The notes under the pieces are model-generated. The model was not told the DNA's origin. It worked only from the letters and a program-made list of their open reading frames with translations, and searched no databases. From contig CAKSMF010000001.1 of assembly GCA_934474025.1 (NCBI GenBank), forward strand, positions 310,001-374,000: DNA of 64,000 nt, written 5' to 3'. The DNA is from an uncultured Ruminococcus sp. GTDB taxonomy: Bacteria > Bacillota > Clostridia > Oscillospirales > Ruminococcaceae. Within the stretch, counting starts at the first letter, position 1. Each line of letters starts with the position of its first letter. The position numbers and the translations under genes are program-made. Below are positions 43,234-51,981 of the stretch, in pieces.

Positions 43234-43794
43234 TTGAAAATATACGTTACAAGGCACGGTCAGACGGATTTCAATAAACAGGAAAGAATCTTAGGTACAA
43301 CGGATATGGACATTAATGAAACGGGTTTACAGCAGGCACACGTTCTTGCTGAAAAAGTTTCTGGTCTGAACGCTGATGTAATGATAGTTTCTCCTATGAA
43401 AAGAGCTCAGACTACTGCCAGAATAGTTTCAGAAAAAACAGGTCTTGAAATTGTTACAGATTCCCGTCTTAGAGAATGGAATTATGGTAATTATGAAACA
43501 CATTCAAGGTTTTCTGAGGGATTTGAGGAAAACAAAGTTAATTTTGCAATGCGTATGGGAAAAACTGGTGAATCTGTTTTACAGCTTGCCCATAGGGTAT
43601 ATTCTGCACTTGATGACATAATAAAAAATTACCATGATAAAACTGTTCTCATAGTGTGTCACGGCGGAGTATGCAGAATTATAAATACATATTTTAACGA
43701 TATAAAAACAGAGGATTTTGCTGTATGGATGGTTAATAACTGCGAAATTCTGGAATACAATGTTCCGGAGGAAAACTATGAAAATAGGTGTTGA
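43234..43794 (+). CDS. Histidine phosphatase family protein (phosphoglycerate mutase-like)
   Basis: A 186-residue branch-1 histidine phosphatase. The phosphorylated histidine is in VTRHGQTDFN near residues 5-14, with the arginine in SPMKRAQTTARI, the glutamate in LREWNYGNYE and the second histidine in VCHGGVCRII. Substrate is unknown: alpha-ribazole phosphate, phosphoserine or phosphoglycerate phosphatases share this fold. A GTG (43225), an ATG overlapping the recN stop (43228) and TTG (43234) are in frame; GGAG at 43222-43225 favours the TTG. Confidence 0.82.
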   Translation: MKIYVTRHGQTDFNKQERILGTTDMDINETGLQQAHVLAEKVSGLNADVMIVSPMKRAQTTARIVSEKTGLEIVTDSRLREWNYGNYETHSRFSEGFEENKVNFAMRMGKTGESVLQLAHRVYSALDDIIKNYHDKTVLIVCHGGVCRIINTYFNDIKTEDFAVWMVNNCEILEYNVPEENYENRC

Positions 43795-45748
43795 TTACTA
43801 TCCGGAACAGTGGGACAGCAGTTTGTGGAGCAAAGACGCTGAACAGATGTTAAAAACAGGCGTTAATATTATCCGCATATGTGACGGTGCTTGGTCCAGT
43901 ATCGAATATCAGGATAGTTTATTTTATTTTGATTGGTTAGATGAAGCAATCAATACATTTGAAAATGCAGGAATCGAAATAATGATGTGTATTCCCACTG
44001 ATTGTCCGCCATTATGGCTCTATAAAAAATATCCTCAGATTATTCAGGTAGGTGCTGACGGAAAACCTGTACAAATTGGTGTGCGTGGTCATAGGTGTAT
44101 AAATTCCCCGATTTTTTTAGCATACGCAAAAAGGCTTACAGAACAGCTTGTTCGGCGATATGGTCATAAACAGTCAGTTGTAGCATGGCAGATTGACAGT
44201 GAACTTGAATCCTATCAGTGTACTTGTGAAATATGCCGTGATAAGTTCAGAAAATGGTTGCTTGATAAATATGACAGCTTTGATGATATAAGATTTGCGA
44301 TAGGGGCAGAGGCTCATAGTCTTGAATATAGTGACATTTCAGAAGTCGAACCTCCTACAGCGTATCCGCTTGAATGGCAGAATCCTGCATTGTGTCTTGA
44401 ATATAAGAGATTTTCTGCTGAATGTACAGCTGAATATGTAAACGAAATAGCAAGCATTATACGCCGTGAAGTTCCACGGGCAAATGTAACAACTAATACA
44501 TGGTTTTGTGAAAATGCTCCTGATTATTATAAGCTTTTTGAAAATCTTGATTTTGTTTCTTATGATAATTATCCTCCGGTTGTTGTTGACAGAAGAAATC
44601 AAGTTAAATCACACGCATTCCGACTTGATATGATGCGTGGTATTAAAAAAAGCAACTTCTGGATTACTGAACAGTTAAGCGGTGCGGTAGGAGGGTGGAC
44701 AACAATGTCACCTACTCCACGTCCGGGAATGATTATGGGATATTCTTTGCAGGCTTTTGCACATGGTGCAGATGCGGTAATGCATTTTCGTTGGAGAACT
44801 GCTGTAAAAGGTTCTGAAATGTTTCTTCATGGAATACTTGACCAAAGCAATATTTTATCACGACGTTTTTTTGAGTTTTCGGAATTATGCAAGACAGTTT
44901 CAAAAATTGATGTATTTACTTCTGCGAATATAGTTTCTGAAATAGCTATATTGTATTCTCCGGATTGTTTCAATGCTTTGAAGATTCAGCCACAGACTGA
45001 AGATTTTGACTATCTGGAACAGCTTGAAAATTTTTATTCAGCATTTGCAAGGTACGGTGCAAATATAGATGTTGTATCAGCTGATTCAGATTTATCAGGT
45101 TATAAGATAGTTGTAGCTCCTGCAATGTTTGTAAATGAAAAATCTGTTATCGAAAATATATATCGTTTTGTAATAAATGGCGGTACTCTTGTCATGACTT
45201 GTCGCAGTGGCGTTAAGGACAATAACAATAACTGTATTATGGAAGCATTGCCGACTATTTATAAACAGCTTGTTGGTGCAGAAGTTACTGAATATGACCC
45301 GATTGGTGATAGTATAGACCAGACTATTAAGGATTTTGCCGGAAAGAAGTTTCGTTGTAAACAGTGGTGTGATATACTTCATCTTACAACTGCCAAAGTT
45401 TATGCAGAGTATGGAGAGAGTTTTTATAAATGCTGTCCGGCAGTAACTATGAATAAATATTGCAATGGCATGGCTTACTATGTCGGAACTGTCTGCGAAC
45501 CTGAATTTTATGAGAGTTTCGCAGGTAATCTCATGGTACAAGCTAAAATACCACGCCTTAAAGGTTTGCCAAAAGGTGTGGAAGTCGTTACCCGAACAAA
45601 CGGAATAAATGAATATATATTCTTTTTCAATAACTCGAATGAAACTGTTATGATTAATCTTCCTAAATCTATGTATAGTATTATCGATTCAAGGGGAAAA
45701 GATGTTATCCGACTGATACCTTTTGATGTTGATATTGTAAGAAAGTAG
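43778..45748 (+). CDS. Glycoside hydrolase family 42 protein (beta-galactosidase type)
   Basis: A 656-residue cytoplasmic protein: a GH42 TIM barrel (residues 1-370), a trimerization domain and a small beta domain. It starts MKIGVDYYPEQWD, like the family, and keeps the cysteine cluster CTCEIC at 148-153. The acid/base glutamate is E142 in WQIDSELES; the Asn that normally precedes it is Ser141 here. The nucleophile region reads WITEQLSGAVGGW. Likely substrates are beta-galactosides or plant arabinogalacto-oligosaccharides. AGGAGGAAA precedes the ATG at 43778, inside the end of the phosphatase gene. Confidence 0.87.
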   Translation: MKIGVDYYPEQWDSSLWSKDAEQMLKTGVNIIRICDGAWSSIEYQDSLFYFDWLDEAINTFENAGIEIMMCIPTDCPPLWLYKKYPQIIQVGADGKPVQIGVRGHRCINSPIFLAYAKRLTEQLVRRYGHKQSVVAWQIDSELESYQCTCEICRDKFRKWLLDKYDSFDDIRFAIGAEAHSLEYSDISEVEPPTAYPLEWQNPALCLEYKRFSAECTAEYVNEIASIIRREVPRANVTTNTWFCENAPDYYKLFENLDFVSYDNYPPVVVDRRNQVKSHAFRLDMMRGIKKSNFWITEQLSGAVGGWTTMSPTPRPGMIMGYSLQAFAHGADAVMHFRWRTAVKGSEMFLHGILDQSNILSRRFFEFSELCKTVSKIDVFTSANIVSEIAILYSPDCFNALKIQPQTEDFDYLEQLENFYSAFARYGANIDVVSADSDLSGYKIVVAPAMFVNEKSVIENIYRFVINGGTLVMTCRSGVKDNNNNCIMEALPTIYKQLVGAEVTEYDPIGDSIDQTIKDFAGKKFRCKQWCDILHLTTAKVYAEYGESFYKCCPAVTMNKYCNGMAYYVGTVCEPEFYESFAGNLMVQAKIPRLKGLPKGVEVVTRTNGINEYIFFFNNSNETVMINLPKSMYSIIDSRGKDVIRLIPFDVDIVRK

Positions 45749-45756
45749 GTTTATTT

Positions 45757-46191
45757 ATGAAAATAGTTTTACAGAGGGTAACTCATGCAAGTGTTACTGT
45801 TGACGGAAATGTTACCGGAAAAATTAATAATGGTTATCTGTTGCTTTTCGGAGTAGGAAAAAACGATACTAAGGAAGATTGCAACAGGCTTGCAGATAAA
45901 ATAGTAAATCTTAGAATTTTTTCTGATGAAAACGGTAAAATTAATCTTTCGCTTAAAGATGTAAACGGTTCTATATTGGTAGTACCTCAATTTACACTTT
46001 ATGCAGACTGCCGAAAAGGTAACCGTCCTAATTTTATTCAGGCAGGTTCTCCGGATTATGCCAATGAACTTTTTGAATACTTTACCCAATATCTGCGAAA
46101 TAAAGGTCAGCATGTTGAAACTGGAATTTTCGGGGCAGATATGAAAGTTGAACTTCTTAACGATGGACCTTTTACAGTAATACTTGAATAA
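45757..46191 (+). CDS. dtd: D-aminoacyl-tRNA deacylase
   Basis: A 144-residue DTD that removes D-amino acids (and glycine mischarged on tRNA-Ala) from tRNA. It begins MKIVLQRVTHASVTVDG, has the first signature as PQFTLYADCRKGNRP, with proline replacing the usual serine of SQFTL, and the second as NDGPFTVILE. The cross-subunit Gly-Pro motif is intact. Length is normal. Confidence 0.9.
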   Translation: MKIVLQRVTHASVTVDGNVTGKINNGYLLLFGVGKNDTKEDCNRLADKIVNLRIFSDENGKINLSLKDVNGSILVVPQFTLYADCRKGNRPNFIQAGSPDYANELFEYFTQYLRNKGQHVETGIFGADMKVELLNDGPFTVILE

Positions 46192-46201
46192 ATTGAATTA
46201 A

Positions 46202-46242
46202 AATCATCTCATTTGCCAATAATTATAATGAGGTGATTTTTT
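46202..46242 (+). terminator. Hairpin overlapping the ribosome binding site of the PBP gene
   Basis: AATCATCTCAT (46202-46212) pairs with ATGAGGTGATT (46228-46238) with one G-U pair and is followed by TTTTTT directly before the ATG at 46243. The right arm is the only Shine-Dalgarno (GAGGTGA) of the next gene. It may terminate dtd transcripts and, in readthrough RNA, hide the binding site. Confidence 0.6.
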
Positions 46243-47832
46243 ATGTACAAAAAAATTCAGACAAGAATTATTATCCTTGTTGTTACGTTTTTTCTTATGT
46301 TTGTGGGATTATGTTTTAATTATTACAGCATTGCAATAAAGCGTGAACACGTTCAGACAGCACGTACAAATGCACAATGTACAATTATTGCCGGAAACAG
46401 CGAAGGAACTATTTATGACAGAAATTTAAAACCTATTGTAAATTCATCAAAAAAATATATGGCTGTAGCAATTCCGGCATTTCTTGATAGAAATTCAACA
46501 GCAGAATCAGCAATTGATAAAGATAGTTTTTTAGAAGATTTCGATAAAGGATTACCTTTTACTTTTGAGTGCAAATCCGATACTATAGAATCAGACGGAT
46601 TGACAGTTTTTGAAATTCCCGAACGCTATTCAGAAAACCAGCTTGCTCAACACGTTGTAGGGTATTTGTCGCAAGGTGAGGGGGTTGCTGGTATTGAATA
46701 TGCATATGACAAAATTTTAAGAAATGGTTATGGTGAAAACAGTGTTACCTATACAACAGACGGTTTTGGACAGATACTTATAGGAGATGGAAAAAAGATT
46801 ATCCGGAGCAATGCAGAAAAAAATGGAGTAGTTACAACAATAGACCTTGATATTCAGAAAATATGCGAAGATGCCGGAAAAAACATCGATAAAGGAACAA
46901 TTATAGTTGCAGATGTCAAAACAGGTGAAATTCTTGGAATGGCAAGTTTTCCGAAATATTCAGTTGATAATATGGAAAAGGCTATTTCTGATGAAAGAAG
47001 TCCATTAATAAATCGTTCTTTGTATTCGTATAGTGTGGGTTCAGTGTTTAAACTTGTTACATCGGTGCAGGCAATTGAAAGTAAATTCGGAAGTTATGTA
47101 TATAATTGTACAGGAAGTGAAAATGTAAACGGTAAAGTTTTCAATTGCCATAAAACTGACGGTCATGGTGTACAGACTCTGTCAGATGCAATAACAAATT
47201 CATGCAACACTTATTTTATAAATCTCAGTCGTATGCTTGATATAAAAAAATTCCGTGAACTTGCTTTTAATCTGGGATTCGGACGTGAAATACATTTATG
47301 TTCGGGAATGACGGCATCAGGCGGAGTTCTTCCTACTGTAAAAGATTTAATGATACCGGCTGAACTTGCTAATTTTTCATTCGGACAGGGTAAACTTTCA
47401 GCAACTCCTTTGCAGATTCTTCAGCTTACCTGTACAATAGCAAATAACGGTAAAATGCCTGTACTTCGTCTTGTAAAGGGAATGACCCTTGACGGTGATG
47501 ATATATTAAACGAAAAGAAACCACAAAATTCACAGGTACTTGAAAGAACTACTGCGAATCAGTTAAAGGAAATGATGATTTCAGCTGTTGAGGATAATGA
47601 AAATTCAAATGCAAAAACAAATTATACAACAGTAGGTGCAAAAACTTCCACAGCACAGACCGGTCGCTATGATAAAAATGGTGTTGAACTCTGTCATGCA
47701 TGGATAACAGGATTTTTTCCGGCAGATAAACCGCAATATGCTGTTACTGTACTAATTGAGGACGGCGGTTACGGAAATGATGCATCTGCACCTGTTTTCA
47801 AGGAAATCGTTGAAAAAATAGTGAGCAGGTAA
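46243..47832 (+). CDS. Penicillin-binding protein 2-type transpeptidase (FtsI/SpoVD/PbpA group)
   Basis: A 529-residue class B PBP with one N-terminal membrane helix (RIIILVVTFFLMFVGLCF) that cross-links peptidoglycan outside the membrane. The catalytic motifs are SVFK in YSVGSVFKLVTS near residue 269, SCNTYF (SxN) near 326, and AKTSTAQTG (KTG-type) near 465. The N-terminal region EGTIYDRNLKPIVNSS and GYLSQGEGVAGIEYAYDKIL match the dimerization domain. It lacks PASTA domains. The nearest group is PbpA/SpoVD-like; a sporulation or elongation role cannot be decided. Confidence 0.88.
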   Translation: MYKKIQTRIIILVVTFFLMFVGLCFNYYSIAIKREHVQTARTNAQCTIIAGNSEGTIYDRNLKPIVNSSKKYMAVAIPAFLDRNSTAESAIDKDSFLEDFDKGLPFTFECKSDTIESDGLTVFEIPERYSENQLAQHVVGYLSQGEGVAGIEYAYDKILRNGYGENSVTYTTDGFGQILIGDGKKIIRSNAEKNGVVTTIDLDIQKICEDAGKNIDKGTIIVADVKTGEILGMASFPKYSVDNMEKAISDERSPLINRSLYSYSVGSVFKLVTSVQAIESKFGSYVYNCTGSENVNGKVFNCHKTDGHGVQTLSDAITNSCNTYFINLSRMLDIKKFRELAFNLGFGREIHLCSGMTASGGVLPTVKDLMIPAELANFSFGQGKLSATPLQILQLTCTIANNGKMPVLRLVKGMTLDGDDILNEKKPQNSQVLERTTANQLKEMMISAVEDNENSNAKTNYTTVGAKTSTAQTGRYDKNGVELCHAWITGFFPADKPQYAVTVLIEDGGYGNDASAPVFKEIVEKIVSR

Positions 47833-47858
47833 AAAAATACCCCTGATTATTTCAGGGG
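47832..47858 (-). terminator. Terminator of the SPFH-RHH unit
   Basis: CCCCTGA (47840-47846) pairs perfectly with TCAGGGG (47852-47858); the A run at 47832-47838 is a T run on the minus strand. The PBP gene converges on it. Confidence 0.8.
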
Positions 47859-47869
47859 CATAAAAATTA

Positions 47870-48076
47870 TTAATCAAATTCTTCAATATCGAAATCGGGT
47901 GGAGCGTCTATTTCGTCAGAAACATATTTACCGTTTTTCTTACGCTGTTTAACGCATTCAGTAAGTAAATATTCTATTTGTCCGTTTACTGAACGGAAGT
48001 CATCTTCTGCCCATTTTGCAATATCAGAATACAATTTATCGGATATTCTGAGCGGAATTTGTTTTTTCTGTGCCAT
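47870..48076 (-). CDS. Small ribbon-helix-helix (Arc-like) protein
   Basis: A 68-residue protein whose residues 6-42 fit an Arc-family RHH fold: the strand QIPLRISDKLYSDIAKWAED and a helix ending VNGQIEYLLTECV. A basic patch (KQRKKNGKY) and a very acidic tail (PPDFDIEEFD) follow. It starts two bases after the SPFH stop (TAATATG), so it is cotranscribed and probably coupled. DNA binding is inferred; it might autoregulate the pair. Confidence 0.7.
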   Translation of the reverse strand: MAQKKQIPLRISDKLYSDIAKWAEDDFRSVNGQIEYLLTECVKQRKKNGKYVSDEIDAPPDFDIEEFD

Positions 48077-48077
48077 A

Positions 48078-49058
48078 TTAGTACAGACTTCCTGAATTTA
48101 CAATAGGTTGTGCATCGTGATTCCCGCAGAGTACCACAAGTAAATTTGAAACCATAGCAGCTTTGCGTTCTTCATCGAGTTCAACCATACCGCTTTCGTT
48201 AAGACGTTCGAGAGCCATTTCCACCATTCCGACAGCACCGTCAACAATCATTTTTCTTGCATCAATAATTGCAGATGCCTGCTGTCTCTGAAGCATAACA
48301 GCTGCTATTTCCTGAGCATATGCAAGGTAAGTGATACGTGCTTCAACAATTTCAAGACCTGCATTTTCAACTTTATGCTGAATTTCGTCTCTTATTCTTG
48401 ATGCTACTATTTCGCTTGAACCTCTTAAGCTTCCTTCATCTGCGATTCCGTCACCTGTTGTATCAATATCCGGTGCAACGTCATAAGGATATATTCTGAC
48501 AATATTTCTTAAAGCTGTGTCACATTGGAGTGAAAGATATTCTTTATAGTTGTCAACATTAAATACAGCTTTGGCAGTATCTTTTACTCTCCACATAACA
48601 GCTATACCGATTTCAATAGGATTTCCGAGACAGTCATTTATTTTCTGACGATTGTTGTTAAGGGTCATTATTTTAAGGGATATCTTTTTATTTGCAGTTA
48701 TTGGCTGAGTGTCTTGCATAACAGTTTTTCCTATATCGTCACTCTGTCTTAGATGAGTTCTTGATGCTGGATTTATCGCACTGCAAAACGGATTTACCCA
48801 ATAAAATCCCTCTTCTTTCAAAGTACCCTTGTATTTACCGAAAAGAGTAAGTACAATAGCTTCCTGTGGTTTTAAAATGATAAGTCCCTTGAATGGAAAC
48901 CAGCCTATAAATACCCAGATAAAACCAATTGCAGAAAAAAAGAAATTTCCTGATGCTCCGCCGAATGGAATTAGCATTATACTTGCTATGTAGAGAAAAA
49001 TAAACAACACAAGCATAAAGAAACCGTTGTTTTTGCCCGATAAAACTTTTTCTTTCAT
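48078..49058 (-). CDS. SPFH/band 7 domain membrane protein
   Basis: A 326-residue protein with two N-terminal membrane segments (MLVLFIFLYIASIMLIPFGG, then FSAIGFIWVFIGWFPF) and an SPFH domain (ILKPQEAIVLTLFGKYKGTL through VEARITYLAYAQEIAAVMLQRQ). SPFH proteins oligomerize in membrane microdomains and often act with proteases or as cages. C-terminal residues form a helix and a short tail ending VNSGSLY. It has its own consensus promoter on the minus strand. Confidence 0.85.
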   Translation of the reverse strand: MKEKVLSGKNNGFFMLVLFIFLYIASIMLIPFGGASGNFFFSAIGFIWVFIGWFPFKGLIILKPQEAIVLTLFGKYKGTLKEEGFYWVNPFCSAINPASRTHLRQSDDIGKTVMQDTQPITANKKISLKIMTLNNNRQKINDCLGNPIEIGIAVMWRVKDTAKAVFNVDNYKEYLSLQCDTALRNIVRIYPYDVAPDIDTTGDGIADEGSLRGSSEIVASRIRDEIQHKVENAGLEIVEARITYLAYAQEIAAVMLQRQQASAIIDARKMIVDGAVGMVEMALERLNESGMVELDEERKAAMVSNLLVVLCGNHDAQPIVNSGSLY

Positions 49059-49089
49059 GGAAAGACCTCCCTGTTAATTTGATATCAAA

Positions 49090-49118
49090 ATTATATCATA
49101 TTAATTTCTATTTGTCAA
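49090..49118 (-). promoter_or_regulatory. Promoter of the SPFH-RHH unit
   Basis: On the minus strand TTGACA (49118-49113), 17 bases, TATAAT (49095-49090), both consensus, about 30 bases before the SPFH start. Confidence 0.8.
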
Positions 49119-49155
49119 GTGTTTTCTAAAAATTCCGGAAAATATTTCAAAAGCA

Positions 49156-49184
49156 TTGACATTTATCAAAAATAATACTATAAT
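49156..49184 (+). promoter_or_regulatory. Promoter of alaS
   Basis: TTGACA (49156-49161), 17 bases, TATAAT (49179-49184), both consensus, diverging from the SPFH promoter 37 bases away. It gives a leader of about 100 bases before alaS. Confidence 0.85.
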
Positions 49185-49189
49185 ATACT

Positions 49190-49293
49190 TGTATCGCATT
49201 GACGCAACGGGGTTTGCCCTCAGAGTTTTTTCCCAACTGACTTGGGCTTTTTTTGTTTCGTCATGTATGTTTGAAAAAGGAGATTAGATTTAT
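49190..49293 (+). promoter_or_regulatory. Structured alaS leader with attenuator-like hairpins
   Basis: The leader holds GGGG/CCCT (49210-49221) followed by TTTTTT, then CCCAA/TTGGG (49232-49246) followed by C and seven T. Two short hairpins each with a T run suggest transcription attenuation of alaS. It is far too short for a T-box and lacks its AGGGTGGNACCGCG core. The class is not recognised. Confidence 0.5.
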
Positions 49294-51921
49294 ATGCAAT
49301 GGACTGGACTGAATGACCTTCGTGAAAAGTATCTTTCATTTTTCGAGGGTAAAAACCATACAAGAATGGCAAGTGCATCACTTGTTCCGCAGGGAGATAA
49401 GAGCCTTTTGCTTATTAACTCCGGTATGGCACCGCTTAAAAAATACTTTCTTGGACAGGCAGTACCTCCTAACAAGAGAGTTACAACCTGTCAAAAGTGT
49501 ATAAGAACTCCCGACATTGAAAGCGTCGGAAAAACTGCACGTCACGGCACATATTTTGAAATGTTAGGTAACTTTTCATTTGGTGACTATTTCAAGAATG
49601 AAGCTATTGAATGGGCTTGGGAATTCCTTACAAAAGAACTCGAAATTCCGGCAGAAAAGCTTTGGATTACAATTTTTGAAAGCGATGACGAAGCAGAACA
49701 GATTTGGGAAAATAAAATAGGCATTCCACATGACAGAATTATTCGTCTTGGCAAAAAAGACAATTTCTGGGAACATGGTTCAGGTCCTTGCGGTCCTTGT
49801 TCAGAAATTCATTTCGACAGAGGAGAAGCTTATGGTCCTTTTGAAAGCTTTGAACAGGCAAGCGACATTGACCGTGTAATTGAAATATGGAATCTTGTAT
49901 TCAGCCAGTTTGACAGTGACGGCAACGGAAATTATGCTGAAATGAAAAACAAAAATATTGATACAGGTATGGGTCTTGAAAGACTTGCTTGTGTAATGCA
50001 GGGCGTTGATAATATTTTTGAAGTTGATACTGTCCAGAATATTATGAAACACGTTTCTGATATTGCAGGTGTTAAATATAAAGAAAATCATAAAACAGAC
50101 GTTTCACTTCGTGTAATTACAGACCATATAAGAAGTACAACTTTCATGGTTGGTGACGGAATAATGCCATCAAATGAGGGAAGAGGTTACGTTTTGAGAA
50201 GACTTCTCAGACGTGCAGCACGTCATGGCAGACTCTTAGGAATAAAGAGACCTTTCCTTTGTGAAGTTGCTGATACTGTTATAAATGAAAATAAAAATGC
50301 TTATCCTGAACTTGATGAAAAGAGAGATTATATTAAAAAGATTATCAGTGTAGAAGAAGAAGCATTCGCAAAAACTATTGACAAGGGTTCTGAACTTCTT
50401 GCACAGTTTACTGAAAAACTCGCTCAGGAAAACAAAACTGTTCTTTCTGGTGATGATGCTTTCAAACTTTCTGATACTTATGGTTTCCCGATAGACCTTA
50501 CAATTGAAATCTGTGAGGAAAAGGGTCTTACAGTTGATACAGAACGCTTTACTGAACTTGCTAAGGAACAGAGAGCAAAAGCTAAAGCAGACCACCTTGC
50601 AAAAGCTGGTTCATCATGGGCTGATAACAGCATTAAGGTTGAAGCTCCTGCAACTATATTCACCGGATATACTGATAGCGTATCAGAATCAGAAGTTCTT
50701 GCTATATACAAGGACGGTGAAGAAGTAAACGTTGCTGTTGAGGGTGATAATGTTGTTATCGTTCTTGACAAGACACCTTTCTATGCCGAAAGCGGTGGAC
50801 AAGTCGGCGATACTGGTACTATTTTTACAGGTTCGGACAGCGTTGCAGTATTTGATACTATTAAATCAGAAGGTCATTTTATGCACATTGCTGAAGTAAC
50901 TGCTGGTAGTATTTCCAAGGGTGATAAGGTAACTGCTCAGATTGATACAGAACGCCGTCACGCTATTATGAGAAATCATACATCTGCACATTTATTACAG
51001 TATGCTTTAAGAAAAGTTCTCGGCGACCATGTACATCAGGCAGGACAGCTTGTAAATGAAAAGGCTTGTCGTTTTGACTTCAATCATTTCAGTGCATTGA
51101 CTGATGAAGAAATAACTAAGGTTGAAAATTTCGTAAATGCTGAAATTATGAAAGCTATTCCTGTTACAATGCAGGAAATGCCTATTGAAGAAGCCAGAAA
51201 ACTTGGTGCAATGGCACTTTTCGGTGAAAAATATGGAAATACTGTAAGAGTTGTAACAGCCGGAAATTCAATAGAATTCTGTGGCGGTACTCATATTTCC
51301 AATACTTCTGAAATAGGACTTTTCAAGATAGTTTCTGAAAATTCCGTTGCCTCTGGTGTAAGACGTATTGAAGCTGTTACAGGTATGGGAGTAATTGAAC
51401 TTATCAACAGCTATAAAAATACTATTCTTAAATCCGCAAAGGCTCTCAAACTTGCAAATGTTACAGAACTTCCGGAAAAATGTGCATCTATGTTTGCTGA
51501 ATCAAAGGAAAAAGACAGAAAACTTGAAAGCCTTAATCAGCAAATTGCTAATGCTAAAGTTTCAGCAATATTCGACAATGCTAAGGATTTAAATGGTGTT
51601 AAGCTTGTTTCTGCAAGAATGGACGGTTCTGCACCTGATGCTCTCCGTAAGCTCGGCGATAGCATTAAGGACAAGAATGAAGCTATTATTGCATTGTTTG
51701 CAAGTGTTGTGGGTGAAAAAGGTACTCTTTATTGTGTATGTACAAAGGGTGCAGTTGAAAAAGGTGCTAATGCCGGAAAAATTGTTCGTGAAGTAGCAGT
51801 TCTTACAGGCGGTAAGGGTGGCGGAAAACCCGACAGTGCTATGGCAGGTATCGGAGATATCTCTAAAACTGATGACGCTATGAACGAATTTGAAAATATA
51901 GCAGGCAATTTTATTAAGTAA
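49294..51921 (+). CDS. alaS: Alanine-tRNA ligase
   Basis: An 875-residue class II synthetase charging tRNA-Ala. Motif 1/2 region: LREKYLSFFEGKNHTRMAS, NSGMAPLKKYFLGQ and RHGTYFEMLGNFSFGDYF; motif 3 region GMGLERLA. The editing domain carries the zinc site NHTSAHLLQYALRKVLGDHVHQAG and the later CGGTHISNTSEIG. The C-Ala domain ends GGKGGGKPDSAMAGIGD. Length is standard. Start supported by AAGGAG 11 bases upstream. Confidence 0.97.
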   Translation: MQWTGLNDLREKYLSFFEGKNHTRMASASLVPQGDKSLLLINSGMAPLKKYFLGQAVPPNKRVTTCQKCIRTPDIESVGKTARHGTYFEMLGNFSFGDYFKNEAIEWAWEFLTKELEIPAEKLWITIFESDDEAEQIWENKIGIPHDRIIRLGKKDNFWEHGSGPCGPCSEIHFDRGEAYGPFESFEQASDIDRVIEIWNLVFSQFDSDGNGNYAEMKNKNIDTGMGLERLACVMQGVDNIFEVDTVQNIMKHVSDIAGVKYKENHKTDVSLRVITDHIRSTTFMVGDGIMPSNEGRGYVLRRLLRRAARHGRLLGIKRPFLCEVADTVINENKNAYPELDEKRDYIKKIISVEEEAFAKTIDKGSELLAQFTEKLAQENKTVLSGDDAFKLSDTYGFPIDLTIEICEEKGLTVDTERFTELAKEQRAKAKADHLAKAGSSWADNSIKVEAPATIFTGYTDSVSESEVLAIYKDGEEVNVAVEGDNVVIVLDKTPFYAESGGQVGDTGTIFTGSDSVAVFDTIKSEGHFMHIAEVTAGSISKGDKVTAQIDTERRHAIMRNHTSAHLLQYALRKVLGDHVHQAGQLVNEKACRFDFNHFSALTDEEITKVENFVNAEIMKAIPVTMQEMPIEEARKLGAMALFGEKYGNTVRVVTAGNSIEFCGGTHISNTSEIGLFKIVSENSVASGVRRIEAVTGMGVIELINSYKNTILKSAKALKLANVTELPEKCASMFAESKEKDRKLESLNQQIANAKVSAIFDNAKDLNGVKLVSARMDGSAPDALRKLGDSIKDKNEAIIALFASVVGEKGTLYCVCTKGAVEKGANAGKIVREVAVLTGGKGGGKPDSAMAGIGDISKTDDAMNEFENIAGNFIK

Positions 51922-51926
51922 AAAAA

Positions 51927-51962
51927 TTATTCCGGTGCAGGTGTTAATCTTGTGCCGGATAA
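51927..51962 (+). other. Intercistronic hairpin between alaS and the HIT gene
   Basis: TTATTCCGG (51927-51935) pairs with CCGGATAA (51955-51962) with one bulged T. No T run follows, so it is more likely a message-processing or stability element than a terminator. Confidence 0.4.
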
Positions 51963-51981
51963 CCGAAAGGAGTAAATTATT

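Noticed and set aside
49189..49287. Leader peptide gene with Ala codons before alaS
   Set aside because: The frame starts at a TTG just after the -10 box with no ribosome binding site, and the Ala codons are not consecutive.
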